Below are positions 11,898 through 23,036 of a stretch of 64,000 nucleotides of DNA, one piece after another. Within the stretch, counting starts at the first letter, position 1. Each line of letters begins with the position of its first letter. The stretch is taken from contig CATQJL010000001.1 in assembly GCA_958299035.1 (NCBI GenBank), positions 49,912,461-49,976,460 on the forward strand. Reading direction: 5' to 3'. Below the pieces are notes generated by a model. It saw only the letters and a list, made by a program, of their open reading frames with translations. It did no database searches and had not been told where the DNA came from. The position numbers were made by a program, and so were the translations under genes. Origin of the DNA: Cylicocyclus nassatus (lineage: Eukaryota; Nematoda; Chromadorea; Rhabditida; Strongylidae).

Positions 11898-12257
11898 CTC
11901 GCCCGTAGGCCTTGACACTCGCTCGTAGGCCTTGACAGTCACTCGTAGGCCTTGACACTCACTCGTAGGCCTTGACACTCATTCGTAGGCCTTGACACTC
12001 GCTCGTAGGCCTTGACACTCACTCGTAGGCCTTGACACTCGCTCGTAGGCCTTGACACTCGCTCGCAGGCCTTGACACTCATTCGTAGGCCTTGACAGTC
12101 ACTCGTAGGCCTTGACACTCATTCGTAGGCCTTGACACTCATTCGTAGGCCTTGACACTCGCTCGTAGGCCTTGACACTCACTCGTAGGCCTTGACACTC
12201 GCTCGTAGGCCTTGACACTCGCTCGCAGGCCTTGACACTCATTCGTAGGCCTTGACA
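11898..12257. repeat. Undeleted version of the domain-2 opening run
   Basis: The run gcc, gct, GTC-act, act, att, gct, act, gct, CTCGCAGG, att, GTC-act, att, att, gct, act, gct, CTCGCAGG, att matches the openings at 6,361 and before 9,458, but with the full TTGACAGTC junction. It recurs near 23,797 in super-unit copy 2. It shows the form that existed before deletion type a. Confidence 0.8.
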
Positions 12258-15200
12258 CTCATTCGTAGGCCTTGACACTCACTCGTAGGCCTTGACACTC
12301 GCTCGTAGGCCTTGACACTCATTCGTAGGCCTTGACACTCGCCCGTAGGCCTTGACACTCGCTCGTAGGCCTTGACACTCATTCGTAGGCCTTGACACTC
12401 ATTCGTAGGCCTTGACACTCATTCGTAGGCCTTGACACTCATTCGTAGGCCTTGACACTCATTCGTAGGCCTTGACACTCATTCGTAGGCCTTGACACTC
12501 GCCCGTAGGCCTTGACACTCGCTCGTAGGTCTTGACACTCGCTCGTAGGCCTTGACACTCGCTCGTAGGCCTTGACACTCGCTCGTAGGCCTTGACACTC
12601 ATTCGTAGGCCTTGACACTCACTCGTAGGCCTTGACACTCATTCGTAGGCCTTGACACTCATTCGTAGGCCTTGACACTCATTCGTAGGCCTTGACACTC
12701 GCTCGTAGGCCTTGACACTCACTCGTAGGCCTTGACACTCGCCCGTAGGCCTTGACACTCATTCGTAGGCCTTGACACTCGCTCGTAGGCCTTGACACTC
12801 GCCCGTAGGCCTTGACACTCATTCGTAGGCCTTGACACTCGCCCGTAGGCCTTGACACTCCCTCGTAGGCCTTGACACTCGCTCGTAGGCCTTGACACTC
12901 GCTCGTAGGCCTTGACACTCGCTCGTAGGCCTTGACACTCATTCGTAGGCCTTGACACTCGCTCGTAGGCCTTGACACTCGCTCGTAGGCCTTGACACTC
13001 ATTCGTAGGCCTTGACACTCGCTCGTAGGCCTTGACACTCACTCGTAGGCCTTGACACTCGCTCGTAGGCCTTGACACTCATTCGTAGGTTTTGACACTC
13101 GCTCGTAGGCCTTGACACTCGCTCGTAGGCCTTGACACTCGCTCGTAGGCCTTGACACTCACTCGTAGGCCTTGACACTCATTCGTAGGCCTTGACACTC
13201 GCTCGTAGGCCTTGACACTCGCTCGTAGGCCTCGACACTCGCTCGTAGGCCTTGACACTCGCTCGTAGGCCTTGACACTCATTCGTAGGCCTTGACACTC
13301 GCTCGTAGGCCTTGACACTCGCTCGTAGGCCTTGACACTCATTCGTAGGCCTTGACACTCGCTCGTAGGCCTTGACACTCGCTCGTAGGCCTTGACACTC
13401 GCTCGCAGGCCTTGACACTCACTCGTAGGCCTTGACACTCATTCGTAGGCCTTGACACTCGCTCGTAGGCCATGACACTCATTCGTAGGCCTTGTCACTC
13501 ATTCGTAGGCCTTGACACTCATTCGTAGGCCTTGACACTCGCTCGTAGGCCTTGACACTCACTCGTAGGCCTTGACACTCATTCGTAGGCCTTGACACTC
13601 ATTCGTAGGCCTTGACACTCACTCGTAGGCCTTGACACTCGCTCGTAGGCCTTGACACTCATTCGTAGGCCTTGACACTCGCTCGTAGGCCTTGACACTC
13701 GCTCGTAGGCCTTGACACTCGCCCGTAGGCCTTGACACTCGCTCGTAGGCCTTGACAGTCACTCGTAGGCCTTGACACTCACTCGTAGGCCTTGACACTC
13801 ATTCGTAGGCCTTGACACTCATTCGTAGGTCTTGACACTCACTCGTAGGCCTTGACACTCGCTCGTAGGCCTTGACACTCGCTCGTAGGCCTTGACACTC
13901 ATTCGTAGGCCTTGACACTCGCTCGTAGGCCTTGACACTCGCTCGTAGGCCTTGACACTCACTCGTAGGCCTTGACGCTCATTCGTAGGCCTTGACACTC
14001 GCTCGTAGGCCTTGACACTCGCTCGTAGGCCTTGACACTCGCTCGTAGGCCTTGACACTCATTCGTAGGCCTTGACACTCGCTCGTAGGCCTTGACACTC
14101 ATTCGTAGGCCTTGACACTCGCTCGTAGGCCTTGACACTCATTCGTAGGCCTTGACACTCGCTCGTAGGCCTTGACACTCGCTCGTAGGCCTTGACACTC
14201 GCTCGTAGGCCTTGACACTCATTCGTAGGCCTTGACACTCGCTCGTAGGCCTTGACACTCGCTCGTAGGCCTTGACACTCATTCGTAGGCCTTGACACTC
14301 ATTCGTAGGCCTTGACACTCATTCGTAGGCCTTGACACTCATTCGTAGGCCTTGACACTCATTCGTAGGCCTTGACACTCATTCGTAGGCCTTGACACTC
14401 GCCCGTAGGCCTTGACACTCGCTCGTAGGTCTTGACACTCGCTCGTAGGCCTTGACACTCGCCCGTAGGCCTTGACACTCATTCGTAGGCCTTGACACTC
14501 ACTCGTAGGCCTTGACACTCGCTCGTAGGCCTTGACACTCGCTCGTAGGCCTTGACACTCGCTCGTAGGCCTTGACACTCACTCGTAGGCCTTGACACTC
14601 ATTCGTAGGCCTTGACACTCGCTCGTAGGCCTTGACACTCATTCGTAGGCCTTGACACTCATTCGTAGGCCTTGACACTCATTCGTAGGCCTTGACACTC
14701 GCTCGTAGGCCTTGACACTCACTCGTAGGCCTTGACACTCACTCGTAGGCCTTGACACTCATTCGTAGGCCTTGACACTCATTCGTAGGCCTTGACACTC
14801 ATTCGTAGGCCTTGACACTCATTCGTAGGCCTTGACACTCATTCGTAGGCCTTGACACTCGCCCGTAGGCCTTGACACTCGCTCGTAGGTCTTGACACTC
14901 GCTCGTAGGCCTTGACACTCGCTCGTAGGCCTTGACACTCGCTCGTAGGCCTTGACACTCATTCGTAGGCCTTGACACTCGCTCGTAGGCCTTGACACTC
15001 ATTCGTAGGCCTTGACACTCGCTCGTAGGCCTTGACACTCGCTCGTAGGCCTTGACACTCGCTCGTAGGCCTTGACACTCATTCGTAGGCCTTGACACTC
15101 GCTCGTAGGCCTTGACACTCACTCGTAGGCCTTGACACTCATTCGTAGGCCTTGACACTCATTCGTAGGCCTTGACACTCATTCGTAGGCCTTGACACTC

Positions 15201-17077
15201 ATTCGTAGGCCTTGACACTCATTCGTAGGCCTTGACACTCATTCGTAGGCCTTGACACTCGCCCGTAGGCCTTGACACTCGCTCGTAGGTCTTGACACTC
15301 GCTCGTAGGCCTTGACACTCGCCCGTAGGCCTTGACACTCATTCGTAGGCCTTGACACTCACTCGTAGGCCTTGACACTCACTCGTAGGCCTTGACACTC
15401 ACTCGTAGGCCTTGACACTCATTCGTAGGACTTGACACTCATTCGTAGGCCTTGACACTCACTCGTAGGCCTTGACACTCGCTCGTAGGCCTTGACACTC
15501 ATTCGTAGGCCTTGACACTCGCTCGTAGGCCTTGACACTCGCTCGTAGGCCTTGACACTCGCCCGTAGGCCTTGACACTCGCTCGTAGGCCTTGACAGTC
15601 ACTCGTAGGCCTTGACACTCATTCGTAGGCCTTGACACTCATTCGTAGGCCTTGACACTCGCTCGTAGGCCTTGACACTCGCTCGTAGGCCTTGACACTC
15701 GCTCGTAGGCCTTGACACTCGCCCGTAGGCCTTGACACTCGCTCGTAGGCCTTGACACTCACTCGTAGGCCTTGACACTCGCTCGTAGGCCTTGACACTC
15801 ACTCGTAGGCCTTGACACTCGCTCGTAGGCCTTGACACTCGCTCGTAGGCCTTGACACTCGCTCGTAGGCCTTGACACTCACTCGTAGGCCTTGACACTC
15901 ATTCGTAGGCCTTGACACTCGCTCGTAGGCCTTGACACTCATTCGTAGGCCTTGACACTCATTCGTAGGCCTTGACACTCATTCGTAGGCCTTGACACTC
16001 GCTCGTAGGCCTTGACACTCACTCGTAGGCCTTGACACTCACTCGTAGGCCTTGACACTCATTCGTAGGCCTTGACACTCATTCGTAGGCCTTGACACTC
16101 ATTCGTAGGCCTTGACACTCATTCGTAGGCCTTGACACTCATTCGTAGGCCTTGACACTCGCCCGTAGGCCTTGACACTCGCTCGTAGGTCTTGACACTC
16201 GCTCGTAGGCCTTGACACTCGCTCGTAGGCCTTGACACTCGCTCGTAGGCCTTGACACTCATTCGTAGGCCTTGACACTCGCCCGTAGGCCTTGACACTC
16301 ATTCGTAGGCCTTGACACTCATTCGTAGGCCTTGACACTCATTCGTAGGCCTTGACACTCGCTCGTAGGCCTTGACACTCACTCGTAGGCCTTGACACTC
16401 GCTCGTAGGCCTTGACACTCGCTCGTAGGCCTTGACACTCGCTCGTAGGCCTTGACACTCGCCCGTAGGCCTTGACACTCGCTCGTAGGCCTCGACACTC
16501 ACTCGTAGGCCTTGACACTCGCTCGTAGGCCTTGACACTCACTCGTAGGCCTTGACACTCGCTCGTAGGCCTTGACACTCGCTCGTAGGCCTTGACACTC
16601 GCTCGTAGGCCTTGACACTCACTCGTAGGCCTTGACACTCATTCGTAGGCCTTGACACTCGCTCGTAGGCCTTGACACTCATTCGTAGGCCTTGACACTC
16701 ATTCGTAGGCCTTGACACTCATTCGTAGGCCTTGACACTCGCTCGTAGGCCTTGACACTCACTCGTAGGCCTTGACACTCACTCGTAGGCCTTGACACTC
16801 ATTCGTAGGCCTTGACACTCATTCGTAGGCCTTGACACTCACTCGTAGGCCTTGACACTCGCTCGTAGGCCTTGACACTCATTCGTAGGCCTTGACACTC
16901 GCTCGTAGGCCTTGACACTCGCTCGTAGGCCTTGACACTCGCCCGTAGGCCTTGACACTCGCTCGTAGGCCTTGACAGTCACTCGTAGGCCTTGACACTC
17001 ACTCGTAGGCCTTGACACTCATTCGTAGGCCTTGACACTCATTCGTAGGCCTTGACACTCACTCGTAGGCCTTGACA

Positions 17078-17097
17078 CTCGCTCCTAGGCCTTGACA
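17078..17097 (+). repeat. CTCCTAGG marker monomer (first of 20)
   Basis: Base 8 is C instead of G, giving CTCGCTCCTAGG and an AvrII hexamer CCTAGG. The other copies start at 28,937, 36,816, 40,253, 45,792, 48,270, 48,849, 50,448, 50,908, 51,568, 52,108, 52,528, 53,328, 53,748, 55,668, 57,528, 58,228, 60,588, 62,748 and 63,808. None lies left of 17 kb. The following context is nearly always gct, gct, act with a TTGACG end, then att and gct with GGTCTTGA, so this is one conserved HOR landmark copied many times. Confidence 0.93.
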
Positions 17098-17110
17098 CTC
17101 GCTCGTAGGC

Positions 17111-17125
17111 CTTGACATCGCTCGT
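17111..17125 (+). other. Single-base deletion type c (GACACTCG to GACATCG), first of 7
   Basis: One C is missing between 17,117 and 17,118, two monomers after the CTCCTAGG marker. Identical deletions in the same context follow bases 28,976, 36,855, 40,292, 45,831, 48,309 and 48,888. Every CTCCTAGG block between 17 and 49 kb carries it. None of the 13 blocks from 50,448 onward does. Confidence 0.94.
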
Positions 17126-17456
17126 AGGCCTTGACACTCACTCGTAGGCCTTGACGCTCATTCGTAGGCCTTGACACTCGCTCGTAGGTCTTGACACTCG
17201 CTCGTAGGCCTTGACACTCGCTCGTAGGCCTTGACACTCATTCGTAGGCCTTGACACTCGCTCGTAAGCCTTGACACTCATTCGTAGGCCTTGACACTCG
17301 CTCGTAGGCCTTGACACTCATTCGTAGGCCTTGACACTCGCTCGTAGGCCTTGACACTCGCTCGTAGGCCTTGACACTCGCTCGTAGGCCTTGACACTCG
17401 CTCGTAGGCCTTGACACTCGCTCGTAGGCCTTGACACTCACTCGTAGGCCTTGACA

Positions 17457-17496
17457 CTCATTGGTAGGCCTTGACACTCACTCGTATTCCTTGACA
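17457..17496 (+). repeat. TTGGTAGG plus GTATTCC marker pair
   Basis: A CTCATTGGTAGG monomer, which loses the otherwise constant CpG, is followed at once by CTCACTCGTATTCC. The pair recurs as a unit at, for example, 18,157, 29,316, 37,195, 49,228, 57,088, 59,748 and 61,768. In several right-hand copies (50,748, 51,948, 57,868, 58,608, 60,228, 60,988, 63,128, 63,448) TTGGTAGG is followed by an ordinary att monomer instead. Two sublineages can therefore be told apart. Confidence 0.88.
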
Positions 17497-20400
17497 CTCA
17501 TTCGTAGGCCTTGACACTCGCTCGTAGGCCTTGACACTCATTCGTAATCCTTGACACTCACTCGTAGGCCTTGACACTCATTCGTAGGCCTTGACACTCA
17601 TTCGTAGGCCTTGACACTCATTCGTAGGCCTTGACACTCATTCGTAGGCCTTGACACTCGCTCGTAGGCCCTGACACTCATTCGTAGGCCTTGACACTCG
17701 CTCGTAGGCCTTGACACTCACTCGTAGGCCTTGACACTCATTCGTAGGCCTTGACACTCATTCGTAGGCCTTGACACTCATTCGTAGGCCTTGACACTCG
17801 CTCGTAGGCCTTGACACTCACTCGTAGGCCTTGACACTCGCTCGTAGGCCTTGACACTCGCTCGTAGGCCTTGACACTCGCTCGTAAGCCTTGACACTCG
17901 CCCGTAGGCCTTGACACTCGCTCGTAGGCCTTGACACTCACTCGTAGGCCTTGACACTCGCTCGTAGGCCTTGACACTCACTCGTAGGCCTTGACACTCG
18001 CTCGTAGGCCTTGACACTCGCTCGTAGGCCTTGACACTCATTCGTAGGCCTTGACACTCGCTCGTAGGCCTTGACACTCATTCGTAGGCCTTGACACTCG
18101 CTCGTAGGCCTTGACACTCGCTCGTAGGCCTTGACACTCACTCGTAGGCCTTGACACTCATTGGTAGGCCTTGACACTCACTCGTATTCCTTGACACTCA
18201 TTCGTAGGCCTTGACACTCGCTCGTAGGCCTTGACACTCATTCGTAGGCCTTGACACTCATTCGTAGGCCTTGACACTCGCTCGTAGGCCTTGACACTCA
18301 CTCGTAGGCCTTGACACTCACTCGTAGGCCTTGACACTCATTCGTAGGCCTTGACACTCATTCGTAGGCCTTGACACTCACTCGTAGGCCTTGACACTCG
18401 CTCGTAGGCCTTGACACTCATTCGTAGGCCTTGACACTCGCTCGTAGGCCTTGACACTCGCTCGTAGGCCTTGACACTCGCTCGTAGGCCTTGACACTCG
18501 CTCGTAGGCCTTGACACTCGCTCGTAGGCCTTGACACTCACTCGTAGGCCTTGACACTCATTCGTAGGCCTTGACACTCATTCGTAGGCCTTGACACTCA
18601 TTCGTAGGCCTTGACACTCATTCGTAGGCCTTGACACTCATTCGTAGGCCTTGACACTCATTCGTAGGCCTTGACACTCATTCGTAGGCCTTGACACTCG
18701 CCCGTAGGCCTTGACACTCGCTCGTAGGTCTTGACACTCGCTCGTAGGCCTTGACACTCGCCCGTAGGCCTTGACACTCATTCGTAGGCCTTGACACTCA
18801 CTCGTAGGCCTTGACACTCGCTCGTAGGCCTTGACACTCGCTCGTAGGCCTTGACACTCGCTCGTAGGCCTTGACACTCACTCGTAGGCCTTGATACTCA
18901 TTCGTAGGCCTTGACACTCGCTCGTAGGCCTTGACACTCATTCGTAGGCCTTGACACTCATTCGTAGGCCTTGACACTCATTCGTAGGCCTTGACACTCG
19001 CTCGTAGGCCTTGACACTCACTCGTAGGCCTTGACACTCACTCGTAGGCCTTGACACTCATTCGTAGGCCTTGACACTCATTCGTAGGCCTTGACACTCA
19101 TTCGTAGGCCTTGACACTCATTCGTAGGCCTTGACACTCATTCGTAGGCCTTGACACTCGCCCGTAGGCCTTGACACTCGCTCGTAGGTCTTGACACTCG
19201 CTCGTAGGCCTTGACACTCGCTCGTAGGCCTTGACACTCGCTCGTAGGCCTTGACACTCATTCGTAGGCCTTGACACTCGCTCGTAGGCCTTGACACTCA
19301 TTCGTAGGCCTTGACACTCGCTCGTAGGTCTTGACACTCGCTCGTAGGCCTTGACACTCGCTCGTAGGCCTTGACACTCATTCGTAGGCCTTGACACTCG
19401 CTCGTAGGCCTTGACACTCACTCGTAGGCCTTGACACTCATTCGTAGGCCTTGACACTCATTCGTAGGCCTTGACACTCATTCGTAGGCCTTGACACTCA
19501 TTCGTAGGCCTTGACACTCATTCGTAGGCCTTGACACTCATTCGTAGGCCTTGACACTCGCCCGTAGGCCTTGACACTCGCTCGTAGGTCTTGACACTCG
19601 CTCGTAGGCCTTGACACTCGCCCGTAGGCCTTGACACTCATTCGTAGGCCTTGACACTCACTCGTAGGCCTTGACACTCGCTCGTAGGCCTTGACACTCG
19701 CTCGTAGGCCTTGACACTCACTCGTAGGCCTTGACACTCACTCGTAGGCCTTGACACTCATTCGTAGGCCTTGACACTCATTCGTAGGCCTTGACACTCA
19801 CTCGTAGGCCTTGACACTCGCTCGTAGGCCTTGACACTCATTCGTAGGCCTTGACACTCGCTCGTAGGCCTTGACACTCGCTCGTAGGCCTTGACACTCG
19901 CCCGTAGGCCTTGACACTCGCTCGTAGGCCTTGACAGTCACTCGTAGGCCTTGACACTCACTCGTAGGCCTTGACACTCATTCGTAGGCCTTGACACTCA
20001 TTCGTAGGCCTTGACACTCACTCGTAGGCCTTGACACTCGCTCGTAGGCCTTGACACTCGCTCGTAGGCCTTGACACTCGCTCGTAGGCCTTGACACTCG
20101 CCCGTAGGCCTTGACACTCGCTCGTAGGCCTTGACACTCACTCGTAGGCCTTGACACTCGCTCGTAGGCCTTGACACTCACTCGTAGGCCTTGACACTCG
20201 CTCGTAGGCCTTGACACTCGCTCGTAGGCCTTGACACTCGCTCGTAGGCCTTGACACTCACTCGTAGGCCTTGACACTCATTCGTAGGCCTTGACACTCG
20301 CTCGTAGGCCTTGACACTCATTCGTAGGCCTTGACACTCATTCGTAGGCCTTGACACTCATTCGTAGGCCTTGACACTCGCTCGTAGGCCTTGACACTCA

Positions 20401-20700
20401 CTCGTAGGCCTTGACACTCACTCGTAGGCCTTGACACTCATTCGTAGGCCTTGACACTCATTCGTAGGCCTTGACACTCATTCGTAGGCCTTGACACTCA
20501 TTCGTAGGCCTTGACACTCATTCGTAGGCCTTGACACTCGCCCGTAGGCCTTGACACTCGCTCGTAGGCCTTGACACCCACTCGTAGGCCTTGACACTCG
20601 CTCGTAGGCCTTGACACTCATTCGTAGGCCTTGACACTCATTCGTAGGCCTTGACACTCATTCGTAGGCCTTGACACTCATTCGTAGGCCTTGACACTCA

Positions 20701-20900
20701 TTCGTAGGTTTTGACACTCGCTCGTAGGCCTTGACACTCGCTCGTAGGCCTTGACACTCATTCGTAGGCCTTGACACTCATTCGTAGGCCTTGACACTCA
20801 TTCGTAGGCCTTGACACTCACTCGTAGGCCTTGACACTCATTCGTAGGCCTTGACACTCATTCGTAGGCCTTGACACTCATTCGTAGGTTTTGACACTCG
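20701..20900. repeat. Nine-monomer insertion with doubled GGTTTTGA marker
   Basis: Two GGTTTTGA monomers lie 180 bp apart (at about 20,708 and 20,888). Super-unit copy 1 has one, at about 9,930. The second is followed by gct and the GTCTTCC monomer (20,917) as in copy 1, so a 180-bp insertion precedes it. Confidence 0.8.
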
Positions 20901-21857
20901 CTCGTAGGCCTTGACACTCGCTCGTCTTCCTTGACACTCGCTCGTAGGCCTTGACACTCATTCGTAGGCCTTGACACTCACTCATAGGCCTTGACACTCA
21001 CTCATAGGCCTTGACACTCGCTCGTAGGCCTTGACACTCATTCGTAGGCCTTGACACTCATTCGTAGGCCTTGACACTCATTCGTAGGCCTTGACACTCG
21101 CTCGTAGGCCTTGACACTCACTCGTAGGCCTTGACACTCGCTCGTAGGCCTTGACACTCACTCATAGGCCTTGACACTCGCTCGTAGGCCTTGACACTCA
21201 TTCGTAGGCCTTGACACTCGCTCGTAGGCCTTGACACTCGCTCGTAGGCCTTGACACTCACTCGTAGGCCTTGACGCTCATTCGTAGGCCTTGACACTCG
21301 CTCGTAGGCCTTGACACTCGCTCGTAGGCCTTGACACTCGCTCGTAGGCCTTGACACTCATTCGTAGGCCTTGACACTCGCTCTTAGGCCTTGACACTCA
21401 TTCGTAGGCCTTGACACTCGCTCGTAGGCCTTGACACTCGCTCGTAGGCCTTGACACTCGCTCGTAGGCCTTGACACTCATTCGTAGGCCTTGACACTCG
21501 CTCGTAGGCCTTGACACTCATTCGTAGGCCTTGACACTCGCTCGTAGGCCTTGACACTCACTCGTAGGCCTTGACACTCGCTCGTAGGCCTTGACACTCG
21601 CTCGTAGGCCTTGACAGTCACTCGTAGGCCTTGACACTCACTCGTAGGCCTTGACACTCATTCGTAGGCCTTGACACTCGCTCGTAGGCCTTGACACTCA
21701 TTCGTAGGCCTTGACACTCACTCATAGGCCTTGACACTCACTCATAGGCCTTGACACTCGCTCGTAGGCCTTGACACTCATTCGTAGGCCTTGACACTCA
21801 TTCGTAGGCCTTGACACTCATTCGTAGGCCTTGACACTCGCTCGTAGGCCTTGACAC

Positions 21858-22037
21858 TCACTCGTAGGCCTTGACACTCGCTCGTAGGCCTTGACACTCA
21901 CTCATAGGCCTTGACACTCACTCATAGGCCTTGACACTCGCTCGTAGGCCTTGACACTCATTCGTAGGCCTTGACACTCATTCGTAGGCCTTGACACTCA
22001 TTCGTAGGCCTTGACACTCGCTCGTAGGCCTTGACAC
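21858..22037. repeat. 180-bp (nine-monomer) tandem insertion in the CATAGG cluster
   Basis: After act, gct (21,857-21,896) the order is CATAGG, CATAGG, gct, att, att, att, gct, act, gct, then CATAGG (22,077). Super-unit copy 1 at 10,899 goes directly from act, gct to a single CATAGG. The CTTAGG spacing here is 920 bp (21,377 to 22,297), which is 740 plus 180. Confidence 0.85.
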
Positions 22038-22296
22038 TCACTCGTAGGCCTTGACACTCGCTCGTAGGCCTTGACACTCACTCATAGGCCTTGACACTCG
22101 CTCGTAGGCCTTGACACTCATTCGTAGGCCTTGACACTCGCTCGTAGGCCTTGACACTCGCTCGTAGGCCTTGACACTCACTCGTAGGCCTTGACGCTCA
22201 TTCGTAGGCCTTGACACTCGCTCGTAGGCCTTGACACTCGCTCGTAGGCCTTGACACTCGCTCGTAGGCCTTGACACTCATTCGTAGGCCTTGACA

Positions 22297-23036
22297 CTCG
22301 CTCTTAGGCCTTGACACTCATTCGTAGGCCTTGACACTCGCTCGTAGGCCTTGACACTCGCTCGTAGGCCTTGACACTCGCTCGTAGGCCTTGACACTCA
22401 TTCGTAGGCCTTGACACTCGCTCGTAGGCCTTGACACTCATTCGTAGGCCTTGACACTCGCTCGTAGGCCTTGACACTCACTCGTAGGCCTTGACACTCG
22501 CTCGTAGGCCTTGACACTCGCTCGTAGGCCTTGACAGTCACTCGTAGGCCTTGACACTCACTCGTAGGCCTTGACACTCATTCGTAGGCCTTGACACTCG
22601 CTCGTAGGCCTTGACACTCATTCGTAGGCCTTGACACTCACTCATAGGCCTTGACACTCACTCATAGGCCTTGACACTCGCTCGTAGGCCTTGACACTCA
22701 TTCGTAGGCCTTGACACTCATTCGTAGGCCTTGACACTCATTCGTAGGCCTTGACACTCGCTCGTAGGCCTTGACACTCACTCGTAGGCCTTGACACTCG
22801 CTCGTAGGCCTTGACACTCACTCATAGGCCTTGACACTCGCTCGTAGGCCTTGACACTCATTCGTAGGCCTTGACACTCGCTCGTAGGCCTTGACACTCG
22901 CTCGTAGGCCTTGACACTCACTCGTAGGCCTTGACGCTCATTCGTAGGCCTTGACACTCGCTCGTAGGCCTTGACACTCGCTCGTAGGCCTTGACACTCG
23001 CTCGTAGGCCTTGACACTCATTCGTAGGCCTTGACA
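22297..23036. repeat. Extra 740-bp HOR unit in super-unit copy 2
   Basis: It lies between CTTAGG monomers 22,297 and 23,037 with CATAGG monomers at 22,637, 22,657 and 22,817. The matching interval in super-unit copy 1 has one unit fewer, which accounts for the offset step from 11,139 to 11,879. Confidence 0.86.

Larger units (their letters stand above)
9799..20576. repeat. 10.8-kb super-unit, copy 1
   Basis: This is the left copy of the largest direct duplication seen. It opens at the CCCACTCG monomer and is followed directly by copy 2, whose own CCCACTCG monomer starts at 20,577. Rare variants recur in the same order in both copies: GTCTTCC (9,959), CATAGG clusters, CTTAGG, TTGAAACTC (11,630), CTCCCTCG (12,858), GGTTTTGA (13,089), GGCCTCGA (13,231), CCATGAC (13,470), GGACTTGA (15,430), GGCCTCGA (16,490), CTCCTAGG (17,078), GTAATCC, GGCCCTGA and TTGATACTC (18,891). 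Substitutions seen in this copy only include TTGTCACTC near 13,494 and GGTCTTGA near 19,329. Confidence 0.9.

Noticed and set aside
17111..17125. Deletion sites as insertion scars or attachment sites of a mobile element
   Set aside because: Only one base is missing in each case, with no target-site duplication and no foreign sequence, and recurrences follow the large duplications exactly.
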